DNA of 64,000 bases from Azolla caroliniana (Eukaryota > Polypodiophyta), in the NCBI GenBank assembly GCA_043228905.1, contig JBHGNT010000009.1:18414001-18478000 (forward strand), read 5' to 3'. Position 1 is the stretch's first letter. Each line of letters begins with the position of its first letter. The notes beneath the pieces are model-generated. The model had not been told where the DNA came from, did no database searches, and saw only the letters and a program-made list of their open reading frames with translations. A program made the translations under genes and the position numbers. This document shows, in pieces, positions 25,745-36,412 of this stretch.

Positions 25745-26456
25745 TTCGACCTTTCATTGAAAAGCGAAGGGAATGAAGATCTCACATGTGAACGGATAGG
25801 ACCTCTTATTTCTCGTCATATTTCTTGATCGTCGTATTTTTCGTAGGATCTCTTGTCTCTTACCTGACCATTATATTACGCGCCACATTACGGAGATTAG
25901 CTTAAATGGGTTTATCGGATAAAGGTATGCGGTGTGACGTATGCAATCCATAGAAAAGCATTGATGACCGTACAAATGACCTTCGAGAAGAGTTTTCGTC
26001 TCGAACTGCCAATCTCTGATGCGCAACGTTACCGTTCTCGTCTCATGATACCAACCGCTAGATTCTTCCACTCGTACGTAAACTTGCATTGTTGAATCTC
26101 GAATACGCTACCTTCTATTAATTCTACCCTAACCAAATGAAGAGTATCGCGCATGCGACGTCTTAGTGGCGGCCTTCGTGTAGGTTGTTTCTAAATTTTA
26201 AACGACGTCATCCTTGTGGACGACTACATTCAAATGCACACCATACAACAACTAGGCGTCATCACATTCTCGCCTCTACTCGCTTGTATTCAAACTAGGA
26301 GCACGGCGAGCCTAAGCAAGAAAGGCATTGTTCATATGTTCCCTCGAGCGAGTGCGCATTAAAAATATGTGAACGGCATCGTCGTGATCGATGATTACGT
26401 TCAAATGAGCGACTTTTATCCCTTCCCCAATCCACGCATGTATTGATTGCGCAACG

Positions 26457-27041
26457 GCGGGAATACGAGTCGGTAGAGAGAATCTAAAGACGATGAAGCC
26501 GGGAGTTGGGTTTTGGCCAACGGTATTTGAGTGTGAAAAGAAAGGAAAAATAGATTTGGAGGATCTCAAACATGTTGATCGGAATGTGCGATGAATAACC
26601 GGATGGTCGGATCCAGTCAACGATAACACAAGCTTTGCGGAGGTTGTGTGTGACAACTATGAGGCTCTTGTCAAAGAGAAGAGGAAAAGAACCGGTGAAG
26701 AAGATGGCACCTCAAAGCGTCACAATACAAGGAATGCAAGGAAAGAAGGACAAGCCCAACCTACGCCACGAAAAGAGATAGGAGGAACAAGCATGAAGCC
26801 CGGTGGATCGAGCCAACCTTCTCGGATGGAAGTCGATGAATCTGTGAAGAAAGGAAAGGAACGAGTGGCACCGACTTACAAGCTACGGTCGGACATAGAA
26901 CAAACAACCAACTTGCGGAAGGTCCTTGAGGAGAAGGTTTTAGACAGTCATGTCGACCTTACCTTGAGAGAGTTACTTGGGATCGCTAAGAAGGAGTTCC
27001 ACAATACTATCATGGACTTGATTAAGCGGAAGCGGCAATAA
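26457..27041 (+). pseudogene. Gag C-terminal region of gypsy A
   Basis: The frame is open from the junction except for a TGA at 26592-26594, in a context where a Trp codon (TGG) is likely ancestral. The translated part is rich in Lys, Arg and Glu and contains an acidic helical stretch (about 26919-27030, with LRELLGIAKKE). No zinc knuckle is seen. A TAA at 27039 ends the open part, but the same frame continues into the protease. I recognise it as Gag by position only. Confidence 0.6.
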
Positions 27042-27593
27042 TCGGATGAAGAAGAGGTGAAAACAAGTGCTATAACCATGGCAAGATCCGAGGAGGAGGA
27101 GGAAGAAGTGATGGCGGACAGCTATTAGTCTCGGCCTCATTGGGCAAGAGCGACAACGGAGACACCGGTGAAGATTGGAGAGAAGAAGGAGTCTGTGGTA
27201 GCCTTGATTGACCATGGTTCGGAGATCAACCTCATGTCGACCGAATTCTAGAAGAAAGGAAGATGGCCGATCAACACAAACCACGAATGGAAGATACAAG
27301 TGGCAATGAAGGCCACGGAAGACTTGTACGGAGCTTGCCCCAATGTTAAAGTCACAATCGGAGATGTGGAGGTGGATCAACACTTCTTCGTGCAAGACTC
27401 GGCTTCACATCCCGTCATCCTAGGACAACCATATATCACATCGTCCCGGATGGCGACTAAGGTGTTCGATAATGGAGCGGCCTTCGTGCGAGTCAAGAGC
27501 CTTGACAATCAAAGGTCTGTTCAATTCCATACGGTGCGGGCTAATCATGAAATGAACCGAGATAGCCTTGGAGACGAATCCTCGGATATTTAG
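27042..27593 (+). pseudogene. Aspartic protease region of gypsy A
   Basis: Same frame as the Gag part. The active-site segment reads ALIDHGSEINLMS, so the usual D-[ST]-G is D-H-G-S. A hydrophobic stretch VILGQPYIT near 27415-27440 fits the second conserved protease motif (ILG). Stops at about 27126 (TAG) and 27249 (TAG) break the frame. The following pol frame is in the -1 register relative to this one and is open from about 27590, so the original may have used a frameshift or been a single frame. Confidence 0.7.
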
Positions 27594-27688
27594 AGTGGAC
27601 TATTGAAGCGTGGGGCACAAATAGTCCGAGCAATCATAAGTCCCCACAAGGAAGCAAAATAAGTGGATCGCAAGGAGAAGCAACATGT

Positions 27689-29809
27689 GTGACACCTAGT
27701 GGCGCATGTAAACTAACACTACTCAACAAGAAGGACAAGCGCCGGATACAAGACTTCGAGAAGGTGCTGAAAGAAGAAAGCATAATCGAAGAAGAAGAAT
27801 TTGTGTTTCATATTCTGGAGGAAGCCTCATTTAACGACACCATCGGCGAAATCAAGGAAGTCGTGGACTTGAGCTATCCTCACGATAAACATGTGATTTC
27901 GGTTAACTCTATCGACATGTACGCTATCATCGATGAATATCACCGAGGCATCTTGATGGATGAAGCTGAAGTTAACACAAAATATAAAACGGTGGATAAG
28001 AAGATCAAACCAGTTGCGGTTCCGCTACCGGAAGATAGCTGGCAGAAGATGAAGGAAGTTGCTAATGATCCGAGCTTAAGGGATCCAAAGGCAATAGGTC
28101 ATGTCTTCACAAAGGAGACAAAAGGAAAGCGACAAGTTGGAAGGGAAGATTTCCTTCTCCCTGAAGAGGAGAGAATGTTCCGCGGAATGCTTGAGAGACA
28201 TGGGAAAGCCTTTGCCTTCTCTCCACAAGAGATCGGATGTGCCGACCCGAACATAATAGAGCCAATGGTGATTTTTACGGTGTTGCATGTACCTTGGAAC
28301 CTCAAGCCGATACCGGTTCCAAGAGCTCACATTCCGAAGTTGATTGAGCTTCGAAAGGAAAAGGTTAGGATGGGAAAACTTGAGCCATCCAATGCTCCCA
28401 ACTCCAATAGATGGTTTACGGTGCCGAAGAAGAATGGGTCCTTACGCTTTATTCAAGATCTCCAACCCGTCAACAAGGTGACGATCTTAAATGCCGGAAT
28501 TGGTCCAAGTGTGGATGAATTTGCCGAAGCCTTCGCGGGAAGATCGATCTATTCCATTGGTGATCTCTACTCGGGCTATGATCAATTTCAATTGGCCGTC
28601 GATAGTAGAGACATAACAACAATGAGGACGTTGATCGGGTTGGTAAGGATGTGCACCTTACCCCAAGGTGCAACAAATTCCGTAGCCCACATGGTGAATG
28701 CCATGAATAAAGTGTTGAGGGATTGCATCCCCGATATCACAATGCCCTTCTTAGATGATATTCCAATCAAAGGATGCTCGATGGAAGAAAAAGATGAATC
28801 GAAAGATGAAGATGGTTGCCGAAGATTCGTCATCGATCATATAAAGGATAGCGAGAAGGTGTTGCAAAAGCTTGAGGATGCGAATCTCATGTTTTCGGGA
28901 GAGAAGTCTGCATTCAGTCAACCAGAAATATTGGTAGTAGGACACTTATGTGGGTCTTATGGCCGGAAGCCATCTCCATCCAAGGGGAACGCTATTCAAG
29001 AGATAAAAGAAGAATGTGTGTCTCAAATGGAGGTGTGTAGATTCTTGGGAGCATGTGCATTCTATCACATATGGATTCCACATTATGCCCATGTCGTTGA
29101 ACCATTGTATGGACTATTAAAGAAAAGGAAGAAGTTCGAATGGGAAGATGAGCATACCTACGCGATTCAAAAGCTAAAGAAACTATTATTGGAAGCTCTA
29201 GCACTGCGCAAACCCGACTACAGCGATGGAACCCCGATATATGTGACGGTGGATACAAACCCAACCGGAATTGGATGGGTGATAAACCAAGAAGACAAAG
29301 AAAATAATCATTATGCAATCCAATTCGGTGCGAAGGTGTTAACCGAAAGACAAAGGAAGTATGCCCAAGTAAAGAGAGAGCTATGGGGAATAGTATCCGC
29401 ACTTAAAACTGACCGTGACTACCTTATAGGAACAGAGGTCATAATCGAAACCGATTGTCTACCTATTCTTGGAATGATATCCGGTTGTGCTACACTGGAT
29501 ATTGCTATGTTGCGATGGATTGCCTATATCAAGTCCCTCAACCCCGAGATTTGGCATATAAACGGAAAGCATAATGTGGTGGCCGATATGTTGTCAAGGG
29601 CGAGGTATGAGGGTGAAGAAGATTTGCACTCCGACGAAGAGGATGTTGGCCTAAACTTCTTTACGGTTTCTTGTGCTTGGGTGCTAGCAGTGTTCAAAGT
29701 AGAAGATTATGAGGGTGAATTCATCGAAATTGGAAAATACTTAAGCTCTCTTACAAAAGATGAATCATGGTCAAAGGAATACTTCTACCGAATTAGGAAG
29801 AAGGCCTAA
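27689..29809 (+). pseudogene. Reverse transcriptase-RNase H of gypsy A
   Basis: A 706-residue open frame. RT spans roughly residues 215-430: WFTVPKKNGSLRFIQDLQ, then SIGDLYSGYDQFQL with the first catalytic Asp, then FLDD at about residue 353 in place of the common YxDD. RNase H follows: YVTVDTNPTG near residue 520, Glu in KRELWGIVSA, and ETDCLPILGM near 587, ending with ADMLSRA. The open frame ends at TAA 29807 but homologous sequence continues in frame into the integrase zinc-binding region, so that stop is a lesion. The product would copy the element RNA into DNA in virus-like particles. Confidence 0.9.
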
Positions 29810-31040
29810 AAGTTCTTTCTCAATGAAGGACATCTATGGAAGTTTCCGAAGAAGAAGAATGGAACTCCACTTCGAGTGGTGTGCAAGAAACAGGATCAAC
29901 AAACACTAACTGCTGAATTTCATGATAGTGTGTGGGCAGGTCATCATGGTATAAGGGCAACATTTGCAAAGCTCAAGGAGAAGTATTGGTGGCCGGGTGT
30001 TTACAAAGATGTAGCAAGCTATGTTGAAACATGTGAGCAATGTCAATTATACTCGAATATTCAACATAGGGATGAACTTTATCCGACATATCCATTATCA
30101 ATGCACTATAAGTGGTTGGTAGACATAGTGGTTATGTCAAGGATTGGGGCAAATGAAATATCTCGTGCTAGCAAGAGAGGATCTCACCAACCAAGTAGAA
30201 GGACGGGCGCTAAGGAATAAAACAACTTCGGTGGTTTGTAGGTTTCTCCTTGAAGATGTTATTTGTCGATACGGATGTGTCGGCAAAATAGTGGCCGATA
30301 GAGGAGAATTAGATGCGAATGAAGCTAAAGAGTTCTTTTCAAGAATAGGCGTCAAATTATCGCTCACCATGGCATACAACCCGGACGCAAATGGGAAGGT
30401 GGAACGAGGACATAGTCCAATTGTAAAAGCTCTAGCAAAGGCTTGCGACGGCAAGATGGGAAATTGGCCACGATTACTATCTTATGCATTGTGGGCAGAT
30501 AGAACTACACATAGCACGACTACGGGATATATGCCCGCCGAACTCATATTAGGACAAAAACCAATCATGTCGATTGAGCAAAGTGTTGCTTCGTGGACGT
30601 CTTTGCCATGGCAAGAGGAAATGAGTCGAGAAGACTTGCTAGCCACGAGGATTCAACAATTAGAACAAAGGCCCGAAGATGTCGAGTTGGCAATAGAACG
30701 GTTGTGCCAAGCTCGATTGAAGAACAAGGAGAATTTTGATAGAAAGCATCGTCTTCGACAAAGAAAAATTGAAGAAGGAGATTGGGTTCTTGTCTATGAT
30801 AGTAATCTCGATAATCAATATAGCACTACTCGAAAGTTCGCAAAACGATGATTTGGCCCGTATATGGTCAAGAAAATAGAAAGCAATGCAACCTATTTTT
30901 TAGCGGAGTTAGATGGAACTCAACCTGCTTTGCCAATAGCAGGGCAGAGGATCAAGATCTTTAAGACAAGAGAAGCCCCAAATCTTGAGATCGAAGATCT
31001 AGATGATGTATCCTCGAACATCGAGGTTGAAGAAGAGTAA
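29810..31040 (+). pseudogene. Integrase of gypsy A, frameshifted
   Basis: The zinc-binding module is visible at about 29910-30050 (FHDSVWAGHHG followed by CEQC). The catalytic core carries all three acidic residues: Asp in LVDIVV (near 30120), Asp in VADRGELD (near 30297) and Glu in NGKVERG (near 30400). A frameshift lies near 30130-30145, between the first Asp and the rest, and a TGA at 30849 interrupts the C-terminal region, which then runs to TAA 31038. No chromodomain is seen. It would have inserted the cDNA. Confidence 0.85.
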
Positions 31041-31089
31041 TTAAAAAAGAGGAACCTCACCACAATTGGCACATACCGGTGGATGTGCA

Positions 31090-31106
31090 GGTTTGGTGGG
31101 GGTGAA
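31090..31106 (+). promoter_or_regulatory. Polypurine tract of gypsy A
   Basis: A 17-nt purine-rich tract (GGTTTGGTGGGGGTGAA) lies directly against the TG of the LTR. This is the expected place for plus-strand priming. Confidence 0.6.
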
Positions 31107-31576
31107 TGTCGTGTGGTTTATCACACACGATATGAAAACTAATAAAATAATTATTTACAATTAGCTTAATATATGGATATGGAAAGATAGATGTGTTCAA
31201 GAGCTTCATAGCGTATTTTACTACGCATAAAACGGATAAACAAGTATCAACTTATGTGAGTGTGAAGTTTAAAGAAAAGAAAAGAAAAGACAAAATTGTG
31301 AGATATCCCACATATATAGGACAACATTAGAACCCAGAATATATAAGTGAAACCAAAACATATTTATTTTATCAATGTGTGGAGCATAGAATGTTCAAGG
31401 TGACTTGGGCTACACTATGTGGTGTGCATGCTTTGGGCGTATGTGTGTGTGCATGGCTGCGTGGACATAAGTCCCTGCGTCCTACACGCTATGCCAACCT
31501 CCTCTCCCTTGCACCACAATCACCTTGATACCTACCCCGAAAGATTGAGGGTAGGCCGTGTTCCTAACCGGAAACA
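31107..31576 (+). repeat. 3' LTR of gypsy A
   Basis: About 470 bp from TGTCGTGTGG to GGAAACA, with TGT...ACA ends. A TATA-like ATATATAAG lies at 31339-31347. Its right edge coincides with the return of satellite sequence (AAAGGCATTG). No second copy is present, so the boundaries rest on these signals only. Confidence 0.65.
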
Positions 31577-31797
31577 AAAGGCATTGTTCATATGTTCCCT
31601 CGAACGAATGCGCGTTAAAAACATATAAACGACATCGTCGTGATAAATAGTTACATTCAAACATTGTGATAGATTATTACATTCAAATACCTAATGTTAT
31701 CCCTTCCCCAATACACGCATGTATTGATTGCGCAACATTTCCAAGTACTCTGTCATCATTGTTTTTCGATTCTCAAAATGAGGAACCTAATCCTAAT

Positions 31798-31870
31798 CGA
31801 TCCTACTAGGGATCGAACCGAGAATCTTTGGTTTTGTAGACCAGCGCCTTATCCATTGGGCCATAGGATC
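31798..31870 (-). pseudogene. tRNA-Arg(ACG)-derived pseudogene, anticodon now ACA
   Basis: Three changes in 72 nt relative to the array gene, one in the anticodon (CG to CA) and one disrupting the T stem. The acceptor stem is intact. Confidence 0.85.
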
Positions 31871-32133
31871 TTAGGTTTTCCGTTGGTTGTACTTCCATTG
31901 AGGATTGTGATTTACATACAATACACTTTTGATGAGAAACTTGTGCCAAATAAACCATTCCATTTCTTTTATTTAACCATCATCATCCTCGTAAATGATG
32001 AATGAATGCATCCAACCAAAAAAAAGGATAGAAGATCAAATTTTCTAGACGGCTGAGACGAATGCGCATTATGACTCCATGATTCTTCATCGTCGTGTTC
32101 TTGATGTCCTACACTAAGATCATGATTCTAAAC

Positions 32134-32206
32134 CGATCCTACAAGGGGTCAAGCCTAGAATCTTTGGTTTCGAAGACCAACGCCTTATGCACTAGGCGAT
32201 AGAATC
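32134..32206 (-). pseudogene. tRNA-Arg(TCG)-derived pseudogene
   Basis: Anticodon TCG is kept. Changes in the B box, D arm and acceptor make a functional fold unlikely. Confidence 0.85.
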
Positions 32207-32748
32207 ATCGACCTTTTATCAAAAAGAAGATCCCACATGTGAACGTATAGGATCTCTTACATCTCATCATATTTCTTAAGCGTCGTATTTTTCATAGGAC
32301 CTGTTGTCTCTTATCTTACCACTATATTCCTGGCCACGTTATAGAGATGAGCTTAAATATGTTTATCGGATAAAGGTATGCAGTGTGACGTATGTAATCC
32401 ATAGAAAAGCATTCATGAACATACAAATAACCTTAAGGAAGAGTTTTTGTCGCAAACTATCAATCTCTAATGTTTAGATACCATTCTAGTCTCATCATAC
32501 CAACCGCTAGATTCTTCCACTCGTACGTAATTTTGCATTGTTGAATCTTAAATATGCTACCTTCTATTAATTCTACTAAACTAACCAAATGAAAAGTATC
32601 ACACATGCAAGGTCTTAGTGGTGGCCTTTGTGTAGATTGTTTCAAAGTTTTAAACGACGTCATCCTTGTTAACGACTACACTAAATGGTTCACCATGGTT
32701 CTTCATCGTCGTGTTCTTGATGTCTTACACTAGGATCATGACTTAAAC

Positions 32749-32802
32749 CGATCCTACTATGGACCGAACCTAAAATGTTTGGTTATGAAGACCCATACGA
32801 TC
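32749..32802 (-). pseudogene. tRNA-Arg(TCG) remnant lacking the D arm
   Basis: About 53 of 72 nt remain. The D-arm part is deleted and the anticodon is changed. Confidence 0.75.
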
Positions 32803-33523
32803 TTCGACTTGTCATTGAAAAGAAGATTTCATATGTGAACGTATAGGATCTCTTATTTCTCATCATATTCTTTAATCATCAAATTTTTCATAGGATCTCT
32901 TGTCTCTTGTCTTACCATTATATTACACACCACATTACGAAGATGAGCTTAAATGGGTTTATCATATAAAGGTATGTGGTGTGACGTATGTAATCCATAG
33001 AAAAGCATTCATGACCATACAAATGACCTTAAAAGACGGTTTCTGTCTAGGTACCGTTCTCTTCTCATTATACCACCCGCTAGATTCTTCCACTCGTAAG
33101 TAATTTTGCATTGTTGAATCTCGAATATGTTATCTTCTATTAATTCTATTAGACTAACCAAATGAAAAGTATCATGCATGTGACGTCTTAGTGGTGGCCT
33201 TCATGTAGATTATTTCTAAATTTTAAACGACGTCACCCTTGTTAACGACTACAATCAAATACAAATTATACAACAACTAGGTGTCATCACATTCTTGCAT
33301 CTACTCGCTTGTATTCAAACTAGCCCAGCGAACAACACGACGAGCATAAGCAAAACAACCATTGTTCATATGTTCCCTCCAGCGAATGCGCATTAAATAT
33401 ATGTAAACGGCATCATCGTGATAGATTATTACATTCAAACACGCATGTATTGATTGCGCAAAATTACCTAGTACTCTGTCATCGTTGTATTTCCATTCTC
33501 GAGAAGAGGAACCTAATCCTAAT

Positions 33524-33596
33524 CGATCCTGCTAGGGATCGAACCTACAATCTTTGTTTTCATTGACCAGCGCCTTATCCATTGGGCCATAGGATC
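33524..33596 (-). pseudogene. tRNA-Arg(ACG)-derived pseudogene, anticodon now ATG
   Basis: The anticodon stem has two mismatches and the anticodon is changed. The 5' half, including the A box, is unchanged. Confidence 0.85.
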
Positions 33597-33758
33597 TTGA
33601 CTATCCATTGGTTTACTTCCTTTAAGGATCGTGATTGACATGCGATACACTCTTGATGAGGAATTTGTGCCAGAGAAACCATTCTATTTCTTTTAACTAA
33701 ATTTCATCATCGTCGTAAATGAATGCATCCAGCCAAATTAGATCATCATTCTAAACCG

Positions 33759-33832
33759 TGAATCCTAATAGGGGTGCAACCTAGAATCTTTGGTTTCGAA
33801 GACAAATGCCTTATCCATTAGTCTATAGGATC
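33759..33832 (-). pseudogene. tRNA-Arg(TCG)-derived pseudogene
   Basis: Anticodon TCG is kept. There is an inserted base near the 3' acceptor and changes in the D arm. Confidence 0.8.
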
Positions 33833-34408
33833 TTCGACCTTTCATCGAAAAGATGATTCACATGTGAACGAATAGAATCTCTTATTTCTCATCATATTTC
33901 TTAATCATCCTATTTTTCATAGGGTCTCTTGTCTCTTATCTTACCATTATATTACTCGCCAAATTACAGAGATGAGCTAAAATGGGTTTATCGAAAAAAG
34001 GTATGCGGTGTGACGTATGTAATCCATAGAAAAACATTCATGACCATACAAATGACCTTGAAGAAGAGTTTTTGTTTCAAATTGTCAATATCTAATGTGT
34101 AGATATTGTTCTCGTCTCATCATACTAACCGTTAGATTCTTCCACTCGTACGTAATTCTGCAGTGTTGAATCTTGAATATGCTACCTTGTATTAATTCTA
34201 CTCGACTAACCAAATGAAAATGATCACACATGTGACTTCTTAGTGGTGGCGTTCATTTACATTGTTTCTAGATTTTAAATGAAGTCATCCTTGTTGACGA
34301 CTACATTCAAATACATATCATACAACAACTAGGCGTCATCGCACAACATACCGAGTACTCAATCATCATTGTATTTCGATTCTCGAAAAGAGGAACCTCA
34401 TCCTAATT

Positions 34409-34464
34409 GAACCTAGAATCTCTGGTTTCATAGACCAGCTCCTTACCTATTGGTCCATAGGATC
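34409..34464 (-). pseudogene. tRNA-Arg(ACG) remnant lacking the 3' acceptor
   Basis: The 3' acceptor and part of the T arm are deleted. The anticodon reads ATG. Confidence 0.75.
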
Positions 34465-34816
34465 TTGAGTTTCCGTTGGTTGTACTTCCATTGAGTTTCC
34501 ATTGGTTGTAATCGTGATTGACATGCGACACACTTTTGATGAGGAATTTGTGCCAAATAAAGCATTCAATTTCTTTTACCTAAACATCATCATCCTCGTA
34601 AATAAATGCATCTTATCGTAATAGTGTATACAAGATCACACTTTCTAGATGGTTGAGACGAATGCGCATTATGACTCCACAATTCTTGATCATCGTGATG
34701 CATCCAGCCAAAACAGAAACAGTGTATACAAGCTTACCTTTTCTAGACGGTTGAGACGAATGTGCATTATGAATCCATGATTCTTGATGCCGTACACTAG
34801 GATCACCATTCTAAAC

Positions 34817-34888
34817 CGATCCTAATAGGGTTGCAACCTAGAATCTTTGGTTTCGAAGACCAATGCCTTATCCATTAGCCTTAGGATC
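34817..34888 (-). pseudogene. tRNA-Arg(TCG)-derived pseudogene
   Basis: Anticodon TCG is kept. One base is missing and the D and T arms have changes. Confidence 0.8.
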
Positions 34889-35331
34889 TTCGACCTTTCA
34901 TCGAAAAGATGAATCACATGTGAACGGATAGAATCTCTTATTCTCACCATAGTTTTCATAGGATCACTTGTCTCTAGTCTTACCATTATATTACTTGCCA
35001 CATTACGAAGATGAGCTTAAATGGGTTTATCGGATAAAGGTATGCGGTGTGACGTATATAATCCATAGAAAAGCATTCATGACCATACAAATGACCTTAA
35101 AGAAGAGTTTTTATCTTAAATTGTGAACCTCTAATGTCTAGATATCATTCTCATCTCATCATACCAACCACTAGATTCTTCCACTCGTACATAATTTTGC
35201 ATTGTTGAATCTCGAATATGCTACCTTCTATTGATTCTACTCAAATATGTATTCATTGCGGTGTGCAACATTGCCCAGTACTCTATCATCGGATGTATTT
35301 CAATTCTCGAGAACAGGAACCTAATCCTAAT

Positions 35332-35404
35332 CAATCCTACTTGGGTTCGAACCTAGAATCTCTGGTTTCGTAGACCAGTGCCTTATCCATTGGGCCATAG
35401 GATC
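35332..35404 (-). pseudogene. tRNA-Arg(ACG)-like copy, nearly intact
   Basis: Four changes in 72 nt. Anticodon ACG, the anticodon stem and the A box are kept. The T stem has mismatches and acceptor pair 1-72 is G-T. It is the best preserved copy in the old block, and some function cannot be excluded. Confidence 0.8.
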
Positions 35405-35751
35405 TTTGATTTCCATTGGTTATACTTCCATTGAGGATCATCATTGACATGCGATACACTTTTGATGAGGAATTTGTGCCAAATAAACCATTCCATTTCT
35501 TTTGCCTAAACATCATCATCCTCGTAAATGAATGCATCCAGCCAAAACAATGTATACAAGATCACATTTTCTAGATGGTTAAGACGAATGCGCATTATGA
35601 CTCCATGATTCTTGATCATCGTGATGCATCCAACCAAAACATTGTATCCAAGATCACATTTTCTAGACGATTGAGACGAATGCGCATTATGACTCCATGA
35701 TTCTTGATCATCATGTTCTTGATGTCGTACTCTAGGATCACAATTCTAAAC

Positions 35752-35823
35752 CGATCCTATTGGGGTCAAACCTAGAATCTTTAGTTTCGAAGACCAATGC
35801 CTTATCCTTTAGGCTATAAGATC
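35752..35823 (-). pseudogene. tRNA-Arg(TCG)-derived pseudogene
   Basis: Anticodon TCG is kept. Changes occur in the anticodon stem and D arm, with one base missing. Confidence 0.8.
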
Positions 35824-36112
35824 TTCAACCTTTCATCGAAAAGATGATCACGCATGTGAACGGATAGAATCTCTTATTTCTCATCATAATTCTTAATTAT
35901 CATATTTTTCATAGCATCTCTTGTCTCTTATCTTACCATTCTATTACTCGCCACATTACGAAGATGAGCTTCAATGGGTTTATCAGATAAAGATATGCGA
36001 TGTGACGTATGTAATCCATAGAAAAGCATTCATGACCATACAAATGACCCTAAAGAAGAGTTTTTGTCTCAAATTGTCAATCTCTAATGTGTAGATATCG
36101 TTCTCGTCTCAT

Positions 36113-36412
36113 ACTTTAGGAATGTGTAAACCCTAAACCCTTCAAACATGGATTTTCCGACACCATACTTTAGGCATACCCCCGAGGTGCCTTTCAAGTA
36201 CCTAAGGATCCACTTCACAGGTGCCTAGTGTTCTCTTCCCGGATTACTCATGTATCAACTTACTGTTCCCACAGAAAATGCTTTGTGTGGTCTTGTGCAA
36301 ACCATACAACTGTCAACGGCTGAGGCATATGGTACTTTTGTCAGCTCAGCCTTTTCTTTCTCCCCTCTCGGGCATTGCTTTGCATTCAACTTGCAGTTGG
36401 TCGGTAATATAG
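36113..36412 (-). pseudogene. Ty1/copia fragment 1a (RT-RNase H junction)
   Basis: On the minus strand it encodes recognisable pieces of the region after RT (WILRYLKGTSG near 36190-36220), with several stops. It continues, after gypsy B, at 41754, so the two pieces are one copia copy split by that insertion. Fragment 54080-54414 of copia 3 is a better preserved homologue. Confidence 0.75.

Larger units (their letters stand above)
1..26456. repeat. 1179-bp tandem satellite array carrying tRNA-Arg pairs (23 units)
   Basis: Units begin at 1, 1180, 2359, 3538, 4717, 5896, 7075, 8254, 9433, 10612, 11791, 12970, 14149, 15328, 16335, 17514, 18693, 19872, 20972, 22150, 23250, 24428 and 25606; the last stops at 26456, before its ACG gene. 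Thirteen units in a row keep exactly 1179 bp and differ by only a few substitutions. Unit 14 is 1007 bp, units 18 and 20 are 1100 bp, and units 19, 21 and 22 are 1178 bp. Each unit holds a TCG gene near offset 67 and an ACG gene near offset 916, both minus strand. The spacer is rich in CGTCGT-like CpG motifs and I see no coding sequence in it. The array runs off the left edge of the window. Confidence 0.97.
26457..31576 (+). mobile_element. Ty3/gypsy retrotransposon A, 5'-truncated and decayed
   Basis: Order on the plus strand: Gag part, aspartic protease, reverse transcriptase, RNase H, integrase, polypurine tract, 3' LTR. The protein order RT-RH-IN marks it as Ty3/gypsy. No 5' LTR is present: the left end starts inside the Gag frame directly against satellite sequence. 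The right end re-enters the satellite at a position about 140 bp earlier in the unit than where the left end leaves it, so this is not a clean insertion with target duplication. Several stops and one frameshift show it is dead. Confidence 0.9.
31577..36112. repeat. Old, diverged copies of the 1179-bp satellite
   Basis: About five partial units with many substitutions, small deletions and larger losses (for example between 32690 and 32750). Many CpG sites of the young array are TpG or CpA here (CGTCGT often CATCAT). Several variants are shared by all old copies and absent from the young array (ATGTAATCC for ATGCAATCC), so they form a separate subfamily. It ends at 36112 against copia sequence. 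Confidence 0.92.

Noticed and set aside
1-26456. CRISPR array
   Set aside because: The repeat is 1179 bp with no unique spacers, and it is a eukaryotic satellite with tRNA genes.
1-26456. rDNA or 5S array
   Set aside because: No rRNA-like sequence in the unit; only two tRNA genes are present.
31419-32005. Short open frames across the gypsy A LTR and satellite
   Set aside because: They span an LTR/satellite junction and a tRNA pseudogene, with no protein similarity.
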